Made by a program: the position numbers and the translations under genes. The notes beneath the pieces are model-generated. The model was not told where the DNA came from and searched no databases. It was given only the letters and a program-made list of their open reading frames with translations. A stretch of DNA of 64,000 bases from positions 62,001 through 126,000 of the forward strand of contig CAVAQT010000003.1 of the NCBI GenBank assembly GCA_963590855.1. Direction: 5' to 3'. Source of the DNA: Ruminococcus_C sp963590855. GTDB taxonomy: Bacteria; Bacillota; Clostridia; Oscillospirales; Ruminococcaceae. This document shows positions 37,401 to 41,554 of the stretch, piece after piece. The number at the start of each line of letters is the position of its first letter. Position 1 is the first letter of the stretch.

Positions 37401-37459
37401 TTTTCGATGCGCCGGAATCCCAGAGAAACGCCCAGCAGGTAGGACAGCGGCCGTTCCAT
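13442..37459 (-). CDS. Giant cell-wall-anchored surface protein, main part (SdrD-type B repeats, TPKTG anchor)
   Basis: An 8,005-codon frame that is almost certainly the continuation of the gene beginning at 39972, separated by a one-base frameshift near 37470. It lacks a signal peptide, and upstream residues in this frame (PEGG) join smoothly to the N-terminal part. In order: ~4,600 residues of beta-rich, probably Ig-like extracellular sequence; 16 SdrD-type B domains (residues ~4617-7600), each with a WxDxNYNGIQDxxE calcium loop; a ~320-residue Ser/Thr stalk; TPKTGE (7973-7978), a hydrophobic helix and RRKKK, which form a sortase signal with Thr in place of Leu. It probably acts in adhesion or surface contact. 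As read, the gene may be broken, frameshifted in translation, or affected by an assembly error. Confidence 0.85.
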   Translation of the reverse strand: MERPLSYLLGVSLGFRRIEKQITYTDSASDDNCYIQINGTPTTEQTITPHAELKTAYSFGDHDQTAEDTVAEATVTLDVSKVLPQLTASVHAIRKDGTEAVETQHTVTDKNGTRIVYPSLAVPNRSETEQTWYQFLLTNNSRSTSSNALLQVNMDSVGNEPNDCLQDLEGFDTRKIVLEGVGSGKAAEIKEIQLFDWDNTTYTADSLSEIEPDLTVSSDALTTDENGVVTYEVPESIRRLRSVRIIFSRIYGNQDLNHLKELTLKLYGSTDWTGSLKASANFEVIGSINAESRTSSNATMAVADTNLTITPTANRPETGESSKTSLTVPNKAEGLYYGFLLENKDTNSCYSKAGKSVVSVDLKSVGVKTEKDGAKIVKGYLSDQVTLSSNYAKSGKIESIQLTAFLPEVVSGPAPVKTFTLTELEANKNADGDLVIDLSDWKAQGLYLANVEIRYADLERDLSAAQDNAPELRIYGTSDWFDDLTATMTVTPQHALMEKQAKSASVKFHVDRPALSVNTHIFYNDQTESSRSKSGNTDGNETIFGVPYDRDFMLRAEFANKTISVLDDAQILMDIPYEKQGETGTGFHTTELRIYEDLIDQFGAFDNIILTGKDADDQEQQVTLLPETDETGKVTGFHLESDTSKQYTFYNGVLTFTRDEETRLFPDFGIENLTNVELNGRLVQCTDASASDEKRYVECYGYDDSLFGKTDTLEVVTHNYLDGFRESKGYVTETYDSNKYIVTAKDTTAIYVSKMYFDTTVMAFYKDSTTANDKKYAAASSSLEHIRQNYAQPTENIVSDGHVHGSNGYLFSESSMWGDSADNSELEIGYKSIGSFAVDFRQYCNTGSNLPAAKPTLAGQEHQSYNYVRDASLNTAATVDVTLDLPTDSFDAYYLKVDPRAKDYIQSVKVIYQDDTERICSGEDIVYYAAESNAAGKFARLNLLGEEADTFSSDEKYFYKKPESYQGQAPSNPVKQVVVTIDINQYQTVNNDGEHAASPDYGIWYDQTDSSTQGAFEVTGRFYRMEEAVATAHADVTVGNKTNGRSMQRTDSGETTKSSSWSFQNYYYGWKPYHSYGHGYYWEKTKYDYNATHLQSSTRVHIVNDQDNVLKGVGETPSVDTNDEAEFGQDNSFAISFYRQGRTTSVPTSYVYWSGAHSAPNNNDYHWTMNSPYIRTDQYDWVKKLAFTDQVVLSDKLPEIQPDDVYDYKGFLTTGIQIKKEIYQYFRDNNEITFTLKAKDSTGAETGTAQTVSISVADLKKLYGTENDWYVNFTYPDKVRSDVPVATDTTEPDTEPAVEPSYQITQENGTYVIALGEDTFVTDYRMTMYDIPGTGDYSAELTDQEKADTHQSNQWDILVHGKPYAISKTHDNKYGTNTAATSVSTDYAPDQVIYEQSDTARIMGYLINFKGGYELKTRSNYTTENLYYDYSETDNNTPNRGLYRVRIYNQDKNQATGKEAAARISEASSVNTMDSRYRLEHIYLPTFLLDGDWFAVSQLILTVNGKTTVPVNVVKETGVDGPDGNGGYTVYVGTAETIGGEAVYSVDTEQILRQLYKSNSDLLPTYTNSFDQGTYVKAYVSSFQLDLRAKNADRSQDSTVLADGEYLTADKTNGKCTFLYDGVYVDRTPDDFTSDTWDADSTPSFGKKSNGYAQESAENKLSVAFTSIDPNADVYTYTNADGSAAKSNKSSYYNIKNLTGIMEVDVSRTKMYDLDSKTGDIQSVDYLHLSPYDYVEYTTKISAANSALIPLEHVSVDFSVPKGQRIVQWDVVDASGKVLTTGNASENIPAADITAELSDGSTKIAAAQGVKYTLLNKTDGDPEETAYRSLTAELGKGAVSDDQINPGEAVYLRVTTQLTENGGSYDDVSVGTVDVKVHAAQKHAYPQYAIYNASGSGNYQPNSTNSYADRRTDLAGYLYYYRYSQKDAASQTQYYAHVQSTLKYQSTAPVTLTYQAADPKQNYDGKGASLTIGGLYQETGHNCDTYSVDVSFLEKKTKDSGVKYYRGFELTEPYTVSLEPDKFSKVEVLYAVATPSTDPRFAEDENIAFQTDENDEIKTTWKSYTYTAGEARQLAEAAMTDADLPNVVGVRWIYYDLKGSATDTKFSSTAKSKIELEDVKLTGVGRYQDLTDGTAKKADTYSQHFTAVNTYTHIHSEDIQAVTVTESGSTVAADATATSHTIQTADRKELTHSIYRENPIASFHTQTFATEEAAAAKYAENAAQKTSYRPGETIWQKVTLKNNLAALSSGKQAGEEGRLINPVIYDKMPEYFDSALYDLYKVGDSIPNFHLRLLDADGNEKDLTNIELYLANRTTGVTGYDSGGKMTYTDGYTNGNASRKAFADLKPDSNNTFSISFTVYELRLRYADDHDKDFVLQPGEQIEFCYSATIRKEDLPMVYTASTYADDTAASTTGSAGLHPAYFPRIGEYYQNGLVHYNYETLSPNGNLYPMLSGGFSNNGDAKNNDKQIQNSNILMDMDYLMHDIGFSADKNTQVDMWEFLDQTITHIPGSSTTSGNISGQNVVLLDEDSQTAKNMQKVWYNAASSITAADQLQQLPQTVEYKANNINRDWFRLAMHQRNADHADWETLDAAKDTPVIWSETRLHLQKAWLATSTEFLSEGKNIQYEATSGDCTDGILTDPNYPYFGTYSDSYSDNSYRNTVHSITDRSGAVALEYDEDTTVQLQAYNYGDWDLDGVTFLYTFAYGMKPVVDDNGKLDVSQVLAYTNTGDSKSGKFAAIDATNVEAEIIQTPETKNPKYLAPKAMRDAAQNTAITDEADGYYTAEQYTPYVVKITVKQPLKKWYGRGSDFGYITRVTLPARVFTNTASGTWYDRVLTQPYVANNSENHLYYQIYDIDHWDGSTKTLAKHNQLSGMDYLWSPAYYHWYYSDPQPDKLKYLAASPNTSSVNGYNIQNKETVEKNGSYQFTNNGDISRYASGKTMFYAETGTRAVQRQPLVRSWATISETIGSNETEMYGKTVEQYYTETQGEVNWINVHVENNYCWDEYGYSGSVGIRGYNNEKSQHSYGTDGGQKGSLSLPVITNILPYGIVPVASDGSRYTTDNTENRKKSVEWKLYDKDAATELTEQAALYDTEVYYDASTERYVVQIFAKEENDTETAMTAAQLEEKQKKDAAIRNGSLYNFCIKTFTYAEPDDMINGVEDEDLLKNYLNNYSYVSSRVNAYRFITDNDISGNPYTVCSPANLRAAVNSYDTYAYRSADKRKDAVAATDTETVMQYNSKKMYYISKDTLPMRPDTDKDGLSSTSSDPYVLLNHHYENGTYMLGSMKRYAENEEMQMDEYRKDKLLSESIRSALNRDVSPYDGNTDMLFSDFTSAEAMQDSGVVNTLKIRTQTPSLKAENMVAAEKKETGKKGFTEDTEDLDEVDTRQKYQNSGKDFDYSDILWYSAKVSSQSEKDYRYRGSIFHAKMVVTFQLPENVRYWDEDDLMDDYYLEYTDKSGTTQKLTMAEAKAAGWGIELTQRYFAENVAPAENADAELTRADSATKRGGETLVFEITTPKDAGFDCKDDKTYVAGNHPAGYFNGTLNFKIKTRIDNLELADDTDSSWEDYYSKVYVTFEDTDGKFAITKDGVFAERDADGKYYIRGGCLMPKRDENGAYVYNAYGNIVYEKQQRQEVPESELAYNTYDFNFSGQTMEGMQLQNAVRVKDTTGSKKNTLDEIEPFDGVVPGEIYLTASSAKVAVIAPKTTVRADLNYQRVRVNDPNSSTVIAEDPHIKQVYKTVTYIDQVSNDTASVNEFVVNYNLANYATLRGTDQEAPVNYSDVTPHVSELVYPSVSEISTGKWAIPSASELETEYAADAKQVHDILEKHLKVYPYVLISTQPDKETGFYTPETEQDDGIYSNTYSNSGTGTSWWVRIGDENGYALDANTAIALEEKNLHFDSTNQQLQQQLSQLDLNESIRQVRWVIRTEGFTEGAVTLNDAEAPRYYPVPKGLYMDVDADAETEGRQDRNEVDPDHYGLKALSEDIQTNSAHVAFQTRPADSSVSISLHNNHFASVILRSDDFKYAVSGTRSRVGFYLDPELPWLGIDIDAKYFTGAKASEFGWSSNITGINIQNSKMMKYTITYKNLSHDLLATQAYGGKDEEDDNLSNPTVSLALPYLENLSESSFDYVEYQDDSNGSIPDYYIGDNYKSTAVLGADNSIESPAENLDKKTPQWTWHIENEKGEFVSLKNGGDVKLVGVDVENKAYVNAENAKVTLDDQQEPNPYFVRKPISTNVLNRKIVNFKFSGTLAPGLRIVVEMMVPLDTTNNNMVSTELMQAKAYGFKEGTFKPYIPEKPDRVKMVAYEVDSHDVNQNNNSRDVAITITSQAITLMSTDTVTQMKTATSELDTVNSTIPVQVPEGSMYSYASSLQNSSSGDTVYNKLLFYDVLPYQGDTKVSDKNTPRNSQWNGYLIPESVQLKQVVENVSSTLQQDQYTIWVGPIVKQNGKYVLQNIDQLPTPPDDVVTDVDKKKFYEDMYGEVHAKDAYFVKLSDLMAAHENKEISDAEYETLVRGIRAIWAELNNADTALRKKSRLELYYEMHAPLNLPKYVGTPESNPEDPKNAENIKSAVQEYTQWNSFAGGYRDSSSTDGSYQLIENKQAGAYISAPHGKGYIGSYVWSDLNYDAQCNEAEYAVSANGRLLPTGKWTTDIDFDGKPDDPGINGVKVELLTTKGYAVNAKGEAVAADPDPSTNPDPDTPRYVLLDPETGAMLTSVDNNPTAYQYTTDGPVTYTTESDYYGNQGYFILSNLTPGDYLLRYTLPEDYDQYSVTTRELGQTKTALKVYRNGTVVYNGIGASDTAALANETANTKASVGQLVVQTAPIHVAAVEEDAAKHQAYDTAMTSYMLGVSRGYTYGGWTWVDETDNNGTIESDGIMQDTEGKLGDVIVEMHEVDADGNISSEIAVDGDGNPATFRTGKDGYYQFRLYPNKNYVAVARYDGTSGIPYKPSPFMLYDDPLKKDDDNDLMKVAGSFRTSPFLTSVPYDENHKPLYEDDGQTFQINKSVSLGFVDGSRGFIGQWIWDDANYNGIRDTYEKGIGNVTVTLQSFYYDGNTKKWEYIAGEDRDIQTAESGAYVFQNVSSYYEKDGKTYLAGYRLYVDPDKNADLYQKYAITKYKQYPNSRSAENSDLQYTGKMQYYLIGDDWFEYDENGNVTATHHNYDADADIIIVAGETTVDSSTNNVIDYQDTHYDMGEAQRLLEYSGGFTEIQTSEVTGYLWEDNGRNAAGEYQETFDYDGIRNTVTDADGTTQFYEKGIADAEIRLEQYVLQNGSYQLVHTYQVKTDADGKYTFSNVSTYAEIHGEKVLAHYRLKLLSLPSGMENYAVTRYRQNGDAETQVVDSHLISQNEQHGAGHTDYDIASYLTSPADGDYFITAKKSQPETKPGIDGSTYFEPYILYDDAAVNDGNHDYAYDYIKAKDYDGYDGGLKAFESASVSGIVWEDTNYNGIQDEGESAYSSETNPAVVNLQQYFYRNGEWVPENAEFRTHKTETDGKYTFSNLPTYVEKDGVKYLAGYQVVLKTLPEDYAATKYWNDADPDKVYSKLYVTDADGIEDSQRTSDLPITVLKGNHEMLILAQEAQAGTQSNSTEPYTDYNWTYVCDTNIKSIDTPNTAQQKYYDLVKARDYTDLNAGLKERGIATVKGKIWDDQNYNGILDNSEKGKSGVSVTLEQYRYDTTAKQFVRMNNDVTVKTDADGVYQFTKVPTHFVVGGKDQLAYYRIRADVPEGYAVTRYRQATGDTETDSDWIAKTNYLTAPDNGDYFLTAQPSQNNDPYDLNDLTDPVTNLKYDSILNADVIDVYNGGLKAFETGTIQGTVWFDKNYSGLQETGESAMLTQQTVYLDQYYLDDAGNWKLHQTFSAKTAVNTGKYQFSNQPTFVTVDGKMYLAGYRLRLNVVPDGYAVTKYRALDSTGSCINSDLLAASQDSNPDHTVDFNEPGEYILLAKQAARGEAGSGETGFHEYYVREYGNVKYDIVTAENSDDVYNGGLKTMQTAAMEGRIWNDANYDGKMDSDESGCKDLHLTLYQYYLDGTTWKKTAVTMQAVTDSDGRYHFDGIPTYAEVDGKRYLAGYQLHLDALPDGDAVTVLANDNKLHWDNGALTLMGKQEYLIVAAEAQSYTSESIGSTPQYNEYYDRTYRAVPGTDIVYDITESRDSKDAYHGGIRAFQNASIIGCIWNDADYDGSMAADESGMDGLSMTLEQYYWDGESWIPTAFTVTGKTDSDGNYQFDDVPTFVEVGGKRYLAGYQLKLDALPKDANGKITYGITKSGGDSRFWITDPYQSDNIYLTAPDQYLIPAADAKPETDREYQRTYNGKTYDIADAADQDNWNGGLKQVEKAQIVGRVWNDTDYNGLQDNGEGNVSDVEITLEQYYCDADGSYHSTGSTWKTSSDTDGKYQFNDVDTFCNVGGKTYLSYYQLKMTSEVPDGYTITWYQQGDDPTIDSDLDAESRYLTKDTYFACAAVDTDSTAYAVDGMDILRKEDVSGYDAGFVPMATGDVSGRIWIDRNYNGIQDDGANTAEDKAAIENVTVKAIQYYYDGSQWQPANNAFSDSTNADGEYTLKNLPTWVRVGNVDYAAGYQLCLENLRGNYLATQYRVGTDRTKDSDLALDSTYLTSPNEFIIPAADAGTDASGAANRASVRNVPDANGTMYQVDLACGKDTAHYDAGLKQQDKGVIRGTIWEDKNYDGLYNLDEVPVATSVRVILTRDIYENGKWVPDDAFGEVSQIVDNGVYQFDGLDVHVPVDLSDGSTADNKDHIYGYHVKLDLTTVPDTYAVTKQYAESDKGRENSFLNPENGSMMADGESHIILAARATEGVAEHTVTIDGIAYAPANLAESIASHNGGLTAIEMASIDSYIWNDANYNGIQDADEVGIATASVKLTRKYYDDADKQWKQDDSFVLVATGTPVATGTPVATATPVATSTPTATATPVATGTPAAANTPTAAASSDGHYHFDNLPTFVEIGGKRYLAGYQLSLNEMPEGYAATKFRMGDDSTADSDLYVQAATGTSTLHLYQDTDEVIILAKPSSGNTYYDRTVGDRAYDIVKAQDNTDYDGGLTPIETASIESFIWNDENYNGIQDAEEVGIATASVKLTRKYYDDADKQWKLDDSFVLVATGTPVATATPMTAGTPVATGTPVATATPVATGTPTASASDGTYRFDDLPTFVEIDGRRYLAGYQMQLCEMPVGYAATKLRVAGHPADDSDLFADTLNLYGSADEVIILAEASAGNAYYDRTVDGKTYDIVKAKSNTDYDGGLTAVETASITSHIWDDANYNGIQDAAEVGIATALVQLTRSYYDEDQGMWILDEDFAPMTAGVPVATETPVTARTAAAAPVATGTTAAIPIATGTPTASASNGDYRFENLPVSVVKNGRAYVAGYQLKLCQMPEGCAATKYHAGTDRMKDSDLIAGTLELQQLDEFIILAEGYAADVSAAYQRTVRGIDYDIVKAKDHSGQDGGIVPQDIGASISGIVWDDADGDKQIGANESGIANVRIVLRQYYRKDGKWELLPDGMRTTETGADGTYCFADMPLSVTIDGKTYLAGYRLWVDPIPDGYHARAYAGADVEQTEIHLTGNVNILDGCLVLGLPEEKDLTSGTCLDGYNIAKGTDADSLDVYLNRDPEETTTSASETTAETTSTSKPSETAETTTTKSSAVSSETTSGSGSASSDSTSAHTTVTTSTSQKGTSGTTSKSTSQTTKTTTTTIMTAQTTSTTTKHTTATTSAHITTHTTHTTSTSTSEKTTTTTRHTTTSSTRQTTHSPATRTTASTAKTTHTTHTTCITHLTTVTSKKHTTDTHTTTSMTTLSSAGPTLPSETTTTTTTTHTTTHTSLTSSQTTASSVSGTSGASSVTTTSTTADSRTTTTTKQHVSNDTHSITTTKRTTETTTTHHTDTETSGSAQETTTSRKHHVSIDTTTTTTTTVSATDRHDGSSTQTTTTTIDVSAHTSIKKRIPLPEKQNIPGTPKTGENALHITILIAACGFSLLLAILTRRKKK
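13600..14566 (-). repeat. Ser/Thr-rich stalk region of the giant surface protein
   Basis: About 320 codons almost entirely of Thr and Ser with scattered His, Lys and Glu, between the last B domain and the anchor. The DNA is a quasi-repeat of GTNGT-type triplets without a clean unit length. It would span the cell wall and is probably glycosylated. Confidence 0.85.
15376..15500 (-). repeat. In-domain 18-bp repeats, B domain 15
   Basis: Degraded six-residue units (VATETP, IATGTP, MTAGVP) inside the fifteenth B domain, between its LDEDFAP and SNGDYRF segments. It is the most decayed of the three such arrays. Confidence 0.7.
15976..16093 (-). repeat. In-domain 18-bp repeats, B domain 14
   Basis: About seven six-residue units (VATGTP, VATATP, MTAGTP) inside the fourteenth B domain, between LDDSFVL and SDGTYRF. 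Confidence 0.8.
16589..16737 (-). repeat. In-domain 18-bp repeats, B domain 13
   Basis: About eight six-residue units (VATGTP, VATATP, VATSTP, TATATP, AAANTP) inside the thirteenth B domain, between QDDSFVL and SDGHYHF. The other B domains have no such insert there. Confidence 0.82.
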
Positions 37460-39972
37460 GCCGCCTTCGGGATCACCAGATCGCCGTCTGCATTTTTCGT
37501 ATACTGAGAAAGATCCAGCGTCACATCTTTGTTTACCAGTGTATTTCCGGTATACCCTTTTCCGTGCAGCACAACAGACTGGATGTCTGCATTTTCCAGC
37601 AGCGACTTGCTGAGGACAATACTGGAAGCCACCAGGCCGCCTCCGCTGTAGTTGTCATTGGGATACAACCCAGTAATGTCCATGGATGCCGGCATGATAC
37701 GGGAAATACTGTCATTGGAAATCACGAACCGCACACCGGCAGTATCATCATTCAGGGATACCACCTGGGGATTTCCCTTTTGCTCTAAGCCGCCAATGGG
37801 ATCATCGTATACACCGACGCCTTCCAGCACCGGGTTAGCCTTTTCTGTCCGAATCACCGCATTGGCATCATCTACGCTCAGCGGATCCTTGATCCATCCT
37901 GCCTCACTTGATGCACTCTGCGGTTGATAATAATGGAACTCGTAGGAAGTGCTGATCTTATTGTCATATGTCCAAAAGTGCGGAAACGCACCGCGCATGG
38001 TAATCAGGCCATTGAAATCTGTGTACCGCGGAATCTCTTCCCTGAACAGAAACTGCACTTCCCGGCAGAAAGTCAGTCCGGACTGGGCTGTGAGCGCCGT
38101 TCCCAGCGAAAGTGTCCAGAACTTGGAATCCGGGTTTTCCGCTTCGGCATCTGTATCTTCTGTCAGATGCAGTCCCAGTTCTGCGGCAGTTTTATAAACG
38201 GTCGTCCCGTCCGCCTGTGTAAAGCCAAAGCAGATAAACTGGTTAATATCGCCGTTCTCCACCAGAAACCAGTCGCTCAGCTGGATGTCCGGATAATAAA
38301 GCGGATCGTTATCCAGGCGGATGTCAATTTCCTGCAAGTCGAAATCCTCCGGCACATAGTCGGTCGTCACCGCGTGAAATACCGGAACATTGCCAATACT
38401 GTTAAAGCCGTCCAGATAATAGGCATCCACATCGCCGATGCCCACCGTTTTTTCTGTCAGTTCATTGCCGTCTGCATCCATTACATACTTGTGATGCTGA
38501 AAATTGTCTCTTGTAGGCGCTGTAAAATCCGTTGTGTTGCTTGCCGTTTTTGACCAGTGAATGCTGCTGCCGCCGCCGAAGGTGATCGTCGAGATCAGTC
38601 CTGTTGTGTTATCGTATCCTGTTCCGGAGTGGAAGTTGTTGGAGTACGGCACAGCGACCATATAGGTATGTGCATTGTGATATGTCACATCTGTGCTGTT
38701 CTGGTTCAGTTCAGCTGCCTTTTCCGCAGAATACAGCATGTGAGACTTATCTTTTGCTTCCTTCCGCAAAATGATATTGCCGGAACCAGTATAGCTGTAA
38801 GGAAGGGACTCCTGGGTGATGTTCGAGAATTTTTCCAGATCCCATTCCGTCTGCCAGTCAGGAATGTCGGTGACATCATAGATCAGCACGCCGCCCTCAT
38901 TGGGCTTTCCGATAAAATCGTGCTTCTGATAAAAATCAGAGGAGACATCTTCGTTTCGCGTATCCGGAGCATCCTCCGGCCAGCACAAAAGATCCTCATC
39001 CAAAACGCTCTTCATGCGGTCAGGTCGATACTGCGTTTGCAGGGTCAGCAGATAGTTGTCGATGGTACTTTCCTTCTCAGTGGAATCATTCGACACGGTG
39101 ATCTGGTATACCATATAGTTATACTGCTGCCACATCACCGCACTGCTTTTATTGGTGTCATCCTTTTTCAGCTTTACAGTCGGCACACTTTCGATGCTCG
39201 TGTTCCAGATCAGATTGGAATTGACGAATGTGACACGGCGCTGTGAAAGCGTGGTATCGTCCAATTCATCTGTAGACCATTCTCCGCCCAACTGCTGTTC
39301 ATTGGCGCTATAGAAGCTGCTGTAAGAAAACTTCATGCCAAGCGTTGCCGAAGCATTTTCCGGAATTGCCATCGTTTCTGGATTTGCGCTGTAAAACTGA
39401 ATCTCAAAGCTCGGTGTTGCAGTTCCAGACAGATTATCAAGGCTATTTTTCAAAATGATTTTTCCGTAAGCATAATTATCCGCGCCAAGCCGATTACCAT
39501 CTGCATCATATACAAAGGTGGAATCGCCAAATCCTGCAAATCCTTTTGATTTGGCGCGAATCCCGATATATTCTCCTGTAGCGCGCTTCGATTCCGGGAT
39601 TTTCTCCAGAGAGTCCACCTGTACCAATACACCAGTAGTGTCATCCAGATACAGATAAGGCAGACTGATCTCCAGTTCCTGTCCCTTTACATAGCCTGCA
39701 CTGAAGTCCGCAGCAATGATCGCTGTCAAAAGGATCTCCTGGCTATTCGGAACCATGTAAAAACTGCCGTCTTTTCCGTCTTCGCCGTTTTGCTCCGGGT
39801 TCACCGTCGCACCGCCCACGGTTACAGTGCCGAAGCGCACCTGGAATGTTCCGTTTTGCCCCACAGAAGCGGCAGCCGTGTATAGCATCCCCCAGTTGCA
39901 CGAAGTCAGCAGCATTACTGTTGCTAATATACCATAAATCAATCGTTTCCATATGCCTATTTGTCGATTCAT
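37300..39972 (-). CDS. Giant cell-wall-anchored surface protein, N-terminal part (frameshifted)
   Basis: The start of the giant gene. The ATG at 39972 has AGGAGG 7 nt upstream. The first ~35 residues are a signal peptide (basic MNRQIGIWKR, hydrophobic core, then a TAAASVG-type cleavage region). The next ~800 residues are beta-rich extracellular sequence with no motif I can name. Meaningful coding ends near GDLVIPK at 37470. The last ~55 codons, down to 37300, overlap the downstream frame and look like out-of-frame reading (CPTCWAFLWDSGASKNRSLI). Joined across one base, this part and 13442-37459 form one 8,843-residue protein. Only this part has a secretion signal and only the other has an anchor. 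Confidence 0.85.
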   Translation of the reverse strand: MNRQIGIWKRLIYGILATVMLLTSCNWGMLYTAAASVGQNGTFQVRFGTVTVGGATVNPEQNGEDGKDGSFYMVPNSQEILLTAIIAADFSAGYVKGQELEISLPYLYLDDTTGVLVQVDSLEKIPESKRATGEYIGIRAKSKGFAGFGDSTFVYDADGNRLGADNYAYGKIILKNSLDNLSGTATPSFEIQFYSANPETMAIPENASATLGMKFSYSSFYSANEQQLGGEWSTDELDDTTLSQRRVTFVNSNLIWNTSIESVPTVKLKKDDTNKSSAVMWQQYNYMVYQITVSNDSTEKESTIDNYLLTLQTQYRPDRMKSVLDEDLLCWPEDAPDTRNEDVSSDFYQKHDFIGKPNEGGVLIYDVTDIPDWQTEWDLEKFSNITQESLPYSYTGSGNIILRKEAKDKSHMLYSAEKAAELNQNSTDVTYHNAHTYMVAVPYSNNFHSGTGYDNTTGLISTITFGGGSSIHWSKTASNTTDFTAPTRDNFQHHKYVMDADGNELTEKTVGIGDVDAYYLDGFNSIGNVPVFHAVTTDYVPEDFDLQEIDIRLDNDPLYYPDIQLSDWFLVENGDINQFICFGFTQADGTTVYKTAAELGLHLTEDTDAEAENPDSKFWTLSLGTALTAQSGLTFCREVQFLFREEIPRYTDFNGLITMRGAFPHFWTYDNKISTSYEFHYYQPQSASSEAGWIKDPLSVDDANAVIRTEKANPVLEGVGVYDDPIGGLEQKGNPQVVSLNDDTAGVRFVISNDSISRIMPASMDITGLYPNDNYSGGGLVASSIVLSKSLLENADIQSVVLHGKGYTGNTLVNKDVTLDLSQYTKNADGDLVIPKAAWNGRCPTCWAFLWDSGASKNRSLIQTVQAMTTVTSRSMVRPPRSRRSHRTLN

Positions 39973-39975
39973 CAC

Positions 39976-40175
39976 AATTCCTCCTGTCGTATTTTCCTTT
40001 TAGCTAATTGAATTAACAGATGCGATCTTTTTTCTGCGTACGCTTTCTCACTCGCAGACTGCAAAAATTGCGGTACTTTATTTCGCACCCTGTTCTGCAA
40101 AATCGCATAAATTTTGACTTGATTTATCGCGCTATCATAGTATAATTGCACAATCAGACTACAATTTACGCTTCA
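39976..40175 (-). other. Long 5' leader of the giant surface-protein gene
   Basis: About 200 nt separate the expected transcription start from the start codon. The stretch is AT-rich with several short inverted repeats. I recognise no riboswitch, and no ORF has a convincing ribosome site. Confidence 0.4.
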
Positions 40176-40179
40176 TTTT

Positions 40180-40208
40180 ATTATAACATTTTTATGTGGA
40201 ATTGTCAA
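40180..40208 (-). promoter_or_regulatory. Promoter of the giant surface-protein gene
   Basis: On the minus strand TTGACA (40208-40203) and TATAAT (40185-40180), 17-nt spacer. Confidence 0.8.
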
Positions 40209-40283
40209 TACGCAAAATGGGCAAATTTGGAATATTTTATTGTCGTTTCCTGAAATAAAAAAATTTCTGTGAAGAGGGAAAAG

Positions 40284-40325
40284 AAAAGACCACAGGGTCA
40301 GAATGAATTGATCCTGTGGTCTTTT
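40284..40325 (-). terminator. Terminator of the SGNH/MFS operon
   Basis: AAAAGACCACAGG pairs with CCTGTGGTCTTTT around a 16-nt loop, 43 nt after the MFS stop; the paired right arm and following bases give the T-run on the minus strand. Confidence 0.8.
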
Positions 40326-40367
40326 GAACCGGATATTTTTCGTTTTCCGGGAAGTCTTCTCTGGCTT

Positions 40368-41552
40368 TCAGGCAGATTCTCTGCATCGTTTTGCCAGAAA
40401 CAGACTCACCAACAGCAGCACCGGGAATAGGATCGCCGCCAGAATGCCCATGTGCAGGTTATTTCCAAAGGCACTGGACACCAGACCTGCCAGTGTCGGG
40501 CCGCCGGAACAGCCCACATCGCCTGCAAGCGCCAGCATCGCGAACATTGCCGTACCGCCGCTGCGGATGCCTGCGGACGCCTTACTGAATGTTCCCGGCC
40601 AGAGGATTCCCACAGAAAAGCCGCACACGGCACAGCCCAAAAGGCCTGCCAGCGGAACAGGCACAAACACGATGCACAAATAAGATGCCATACAGAGCAG
40701 ACAGCTGCCGCCCATAAAGCGATCCAGATCCAGACGATCGCCGTATTTTCCGTAGATCAGCCGTGCAATTCCCATCAGCAGGGCGAATGCCATCGGGCCG
40801 GCGAGGTCACCCACCGTTTTGGTAACGCCGAGACCCTGTTCTGCAAAAGTGGAAGCCCACTGGCTCACCGCCTGCTCCGAAGCGCCGGCGCAGAGCATCA
40901 TGAGCAGAAACACCCAGAACAGCTTTCGGGAAAAAAGCTGCTTCATCGTCAGACCCTTTTCCCCCTCCTCATGGAGCGAGTAGATCGGCGCTTTGGCAAA
41001 GAGCAGGATATTGCAAACCGGAATCAGCACCCAGAACACTGTGAGTATTTTCCAATGCGCGATCCCGAACAGCGCAAAGAACACGGTGGAGACCAGTACC
41101 ACACCCACATGTCCCCAGCAATAAAACGAATGCAGCAGGCTCATTGCCTTTTCCTTGTTATCCGTGGGGCAAGCTTCGATAATGGGACTGATGAGAACTT
41201 CGATCAATCCGCCGCCTACCGCATAGATGCCGACAGAAAGCACGATTCCCCAATAGGGATCGGAAAACAGATCGGGCAGTATCGTCAGCCCCAGCAGTCC
41301 CACAGAGGCACAGACATGGGCAAGGATCACAGAGGCGCGATAGCCGATCTGATCCACAAATCCGGCGGAAACCAGATCGACGACCAGCTGGATGCAGAAA
41401 TTGATCGTAATCAAAAATGTGATGCGCGACAGAGAAATCCCGTAGCTTTTCTGAAATGTCACAAAAAGCAGCGGTACAAAGTTATTGACTACCGCCTGCA
41501 CAATATAGCCGATAAAACAGGCGTACATGGTTTTCTGATAGTTCTGCCGCAT
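40368..41552 (-). CDS. MFS transporter
   Basis: A 394-residue major facilitator with about 12 hydrophobic segments and a central charged loop near residues 195-210 (LHEEGEKGL). The loop between helices 2 and 3 carries the family-like VDQIGYRAS. Charged or aromatic residues in HSFYCWGHVG and PIIEACP may line the path. It resembles fucose/sugar-permease-type MFS proteins found in many Firmicutes. The ATG lies 2 nt after the stop of the SGNH hydrolase gene, with GAGGTTAA as ribosome site, so the two form an operon. A plausible role is import of a compound released or de-esterified by that hydrolase. Substrate unknown. Confidence 0.87.
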   Translation of the reverse strand: MRQNYQKTMYACFIGYIVQAVVNNFVPLLFVTFQKSYGISLSRITFLITINFCIQLVVDLVSAGFVDQIGYRASVILAHVCASVGLLGLTILPDLFSDPYWGIVLSVGIYAVGGGLIEVLISPIIEACPTDNKEKAMSLLHSFYCWGHVGVVLVSTVFFALFGIAHWKILTVFWVLIPVCNILLFAKAPIYSLHEEGEKGLTMKQLFSRKLFWVFLLMMLCAGASEQAVSQWASTFAEQGLGVTKTVGDLAGPMAFALLMGIARLIYGKYGDRLDLDRFMGGSCLLCMASYLCIVFVPVPLAGLLGCAVCGFSVGILWPGTFSKASAGIRSGGTAMFAMLALAGDVGCSGGPTLAGLVSSAFGNNLHMGILAAILFPVLLLVSLFLAKRCRESA

Positions 41553-41554
41553 GG

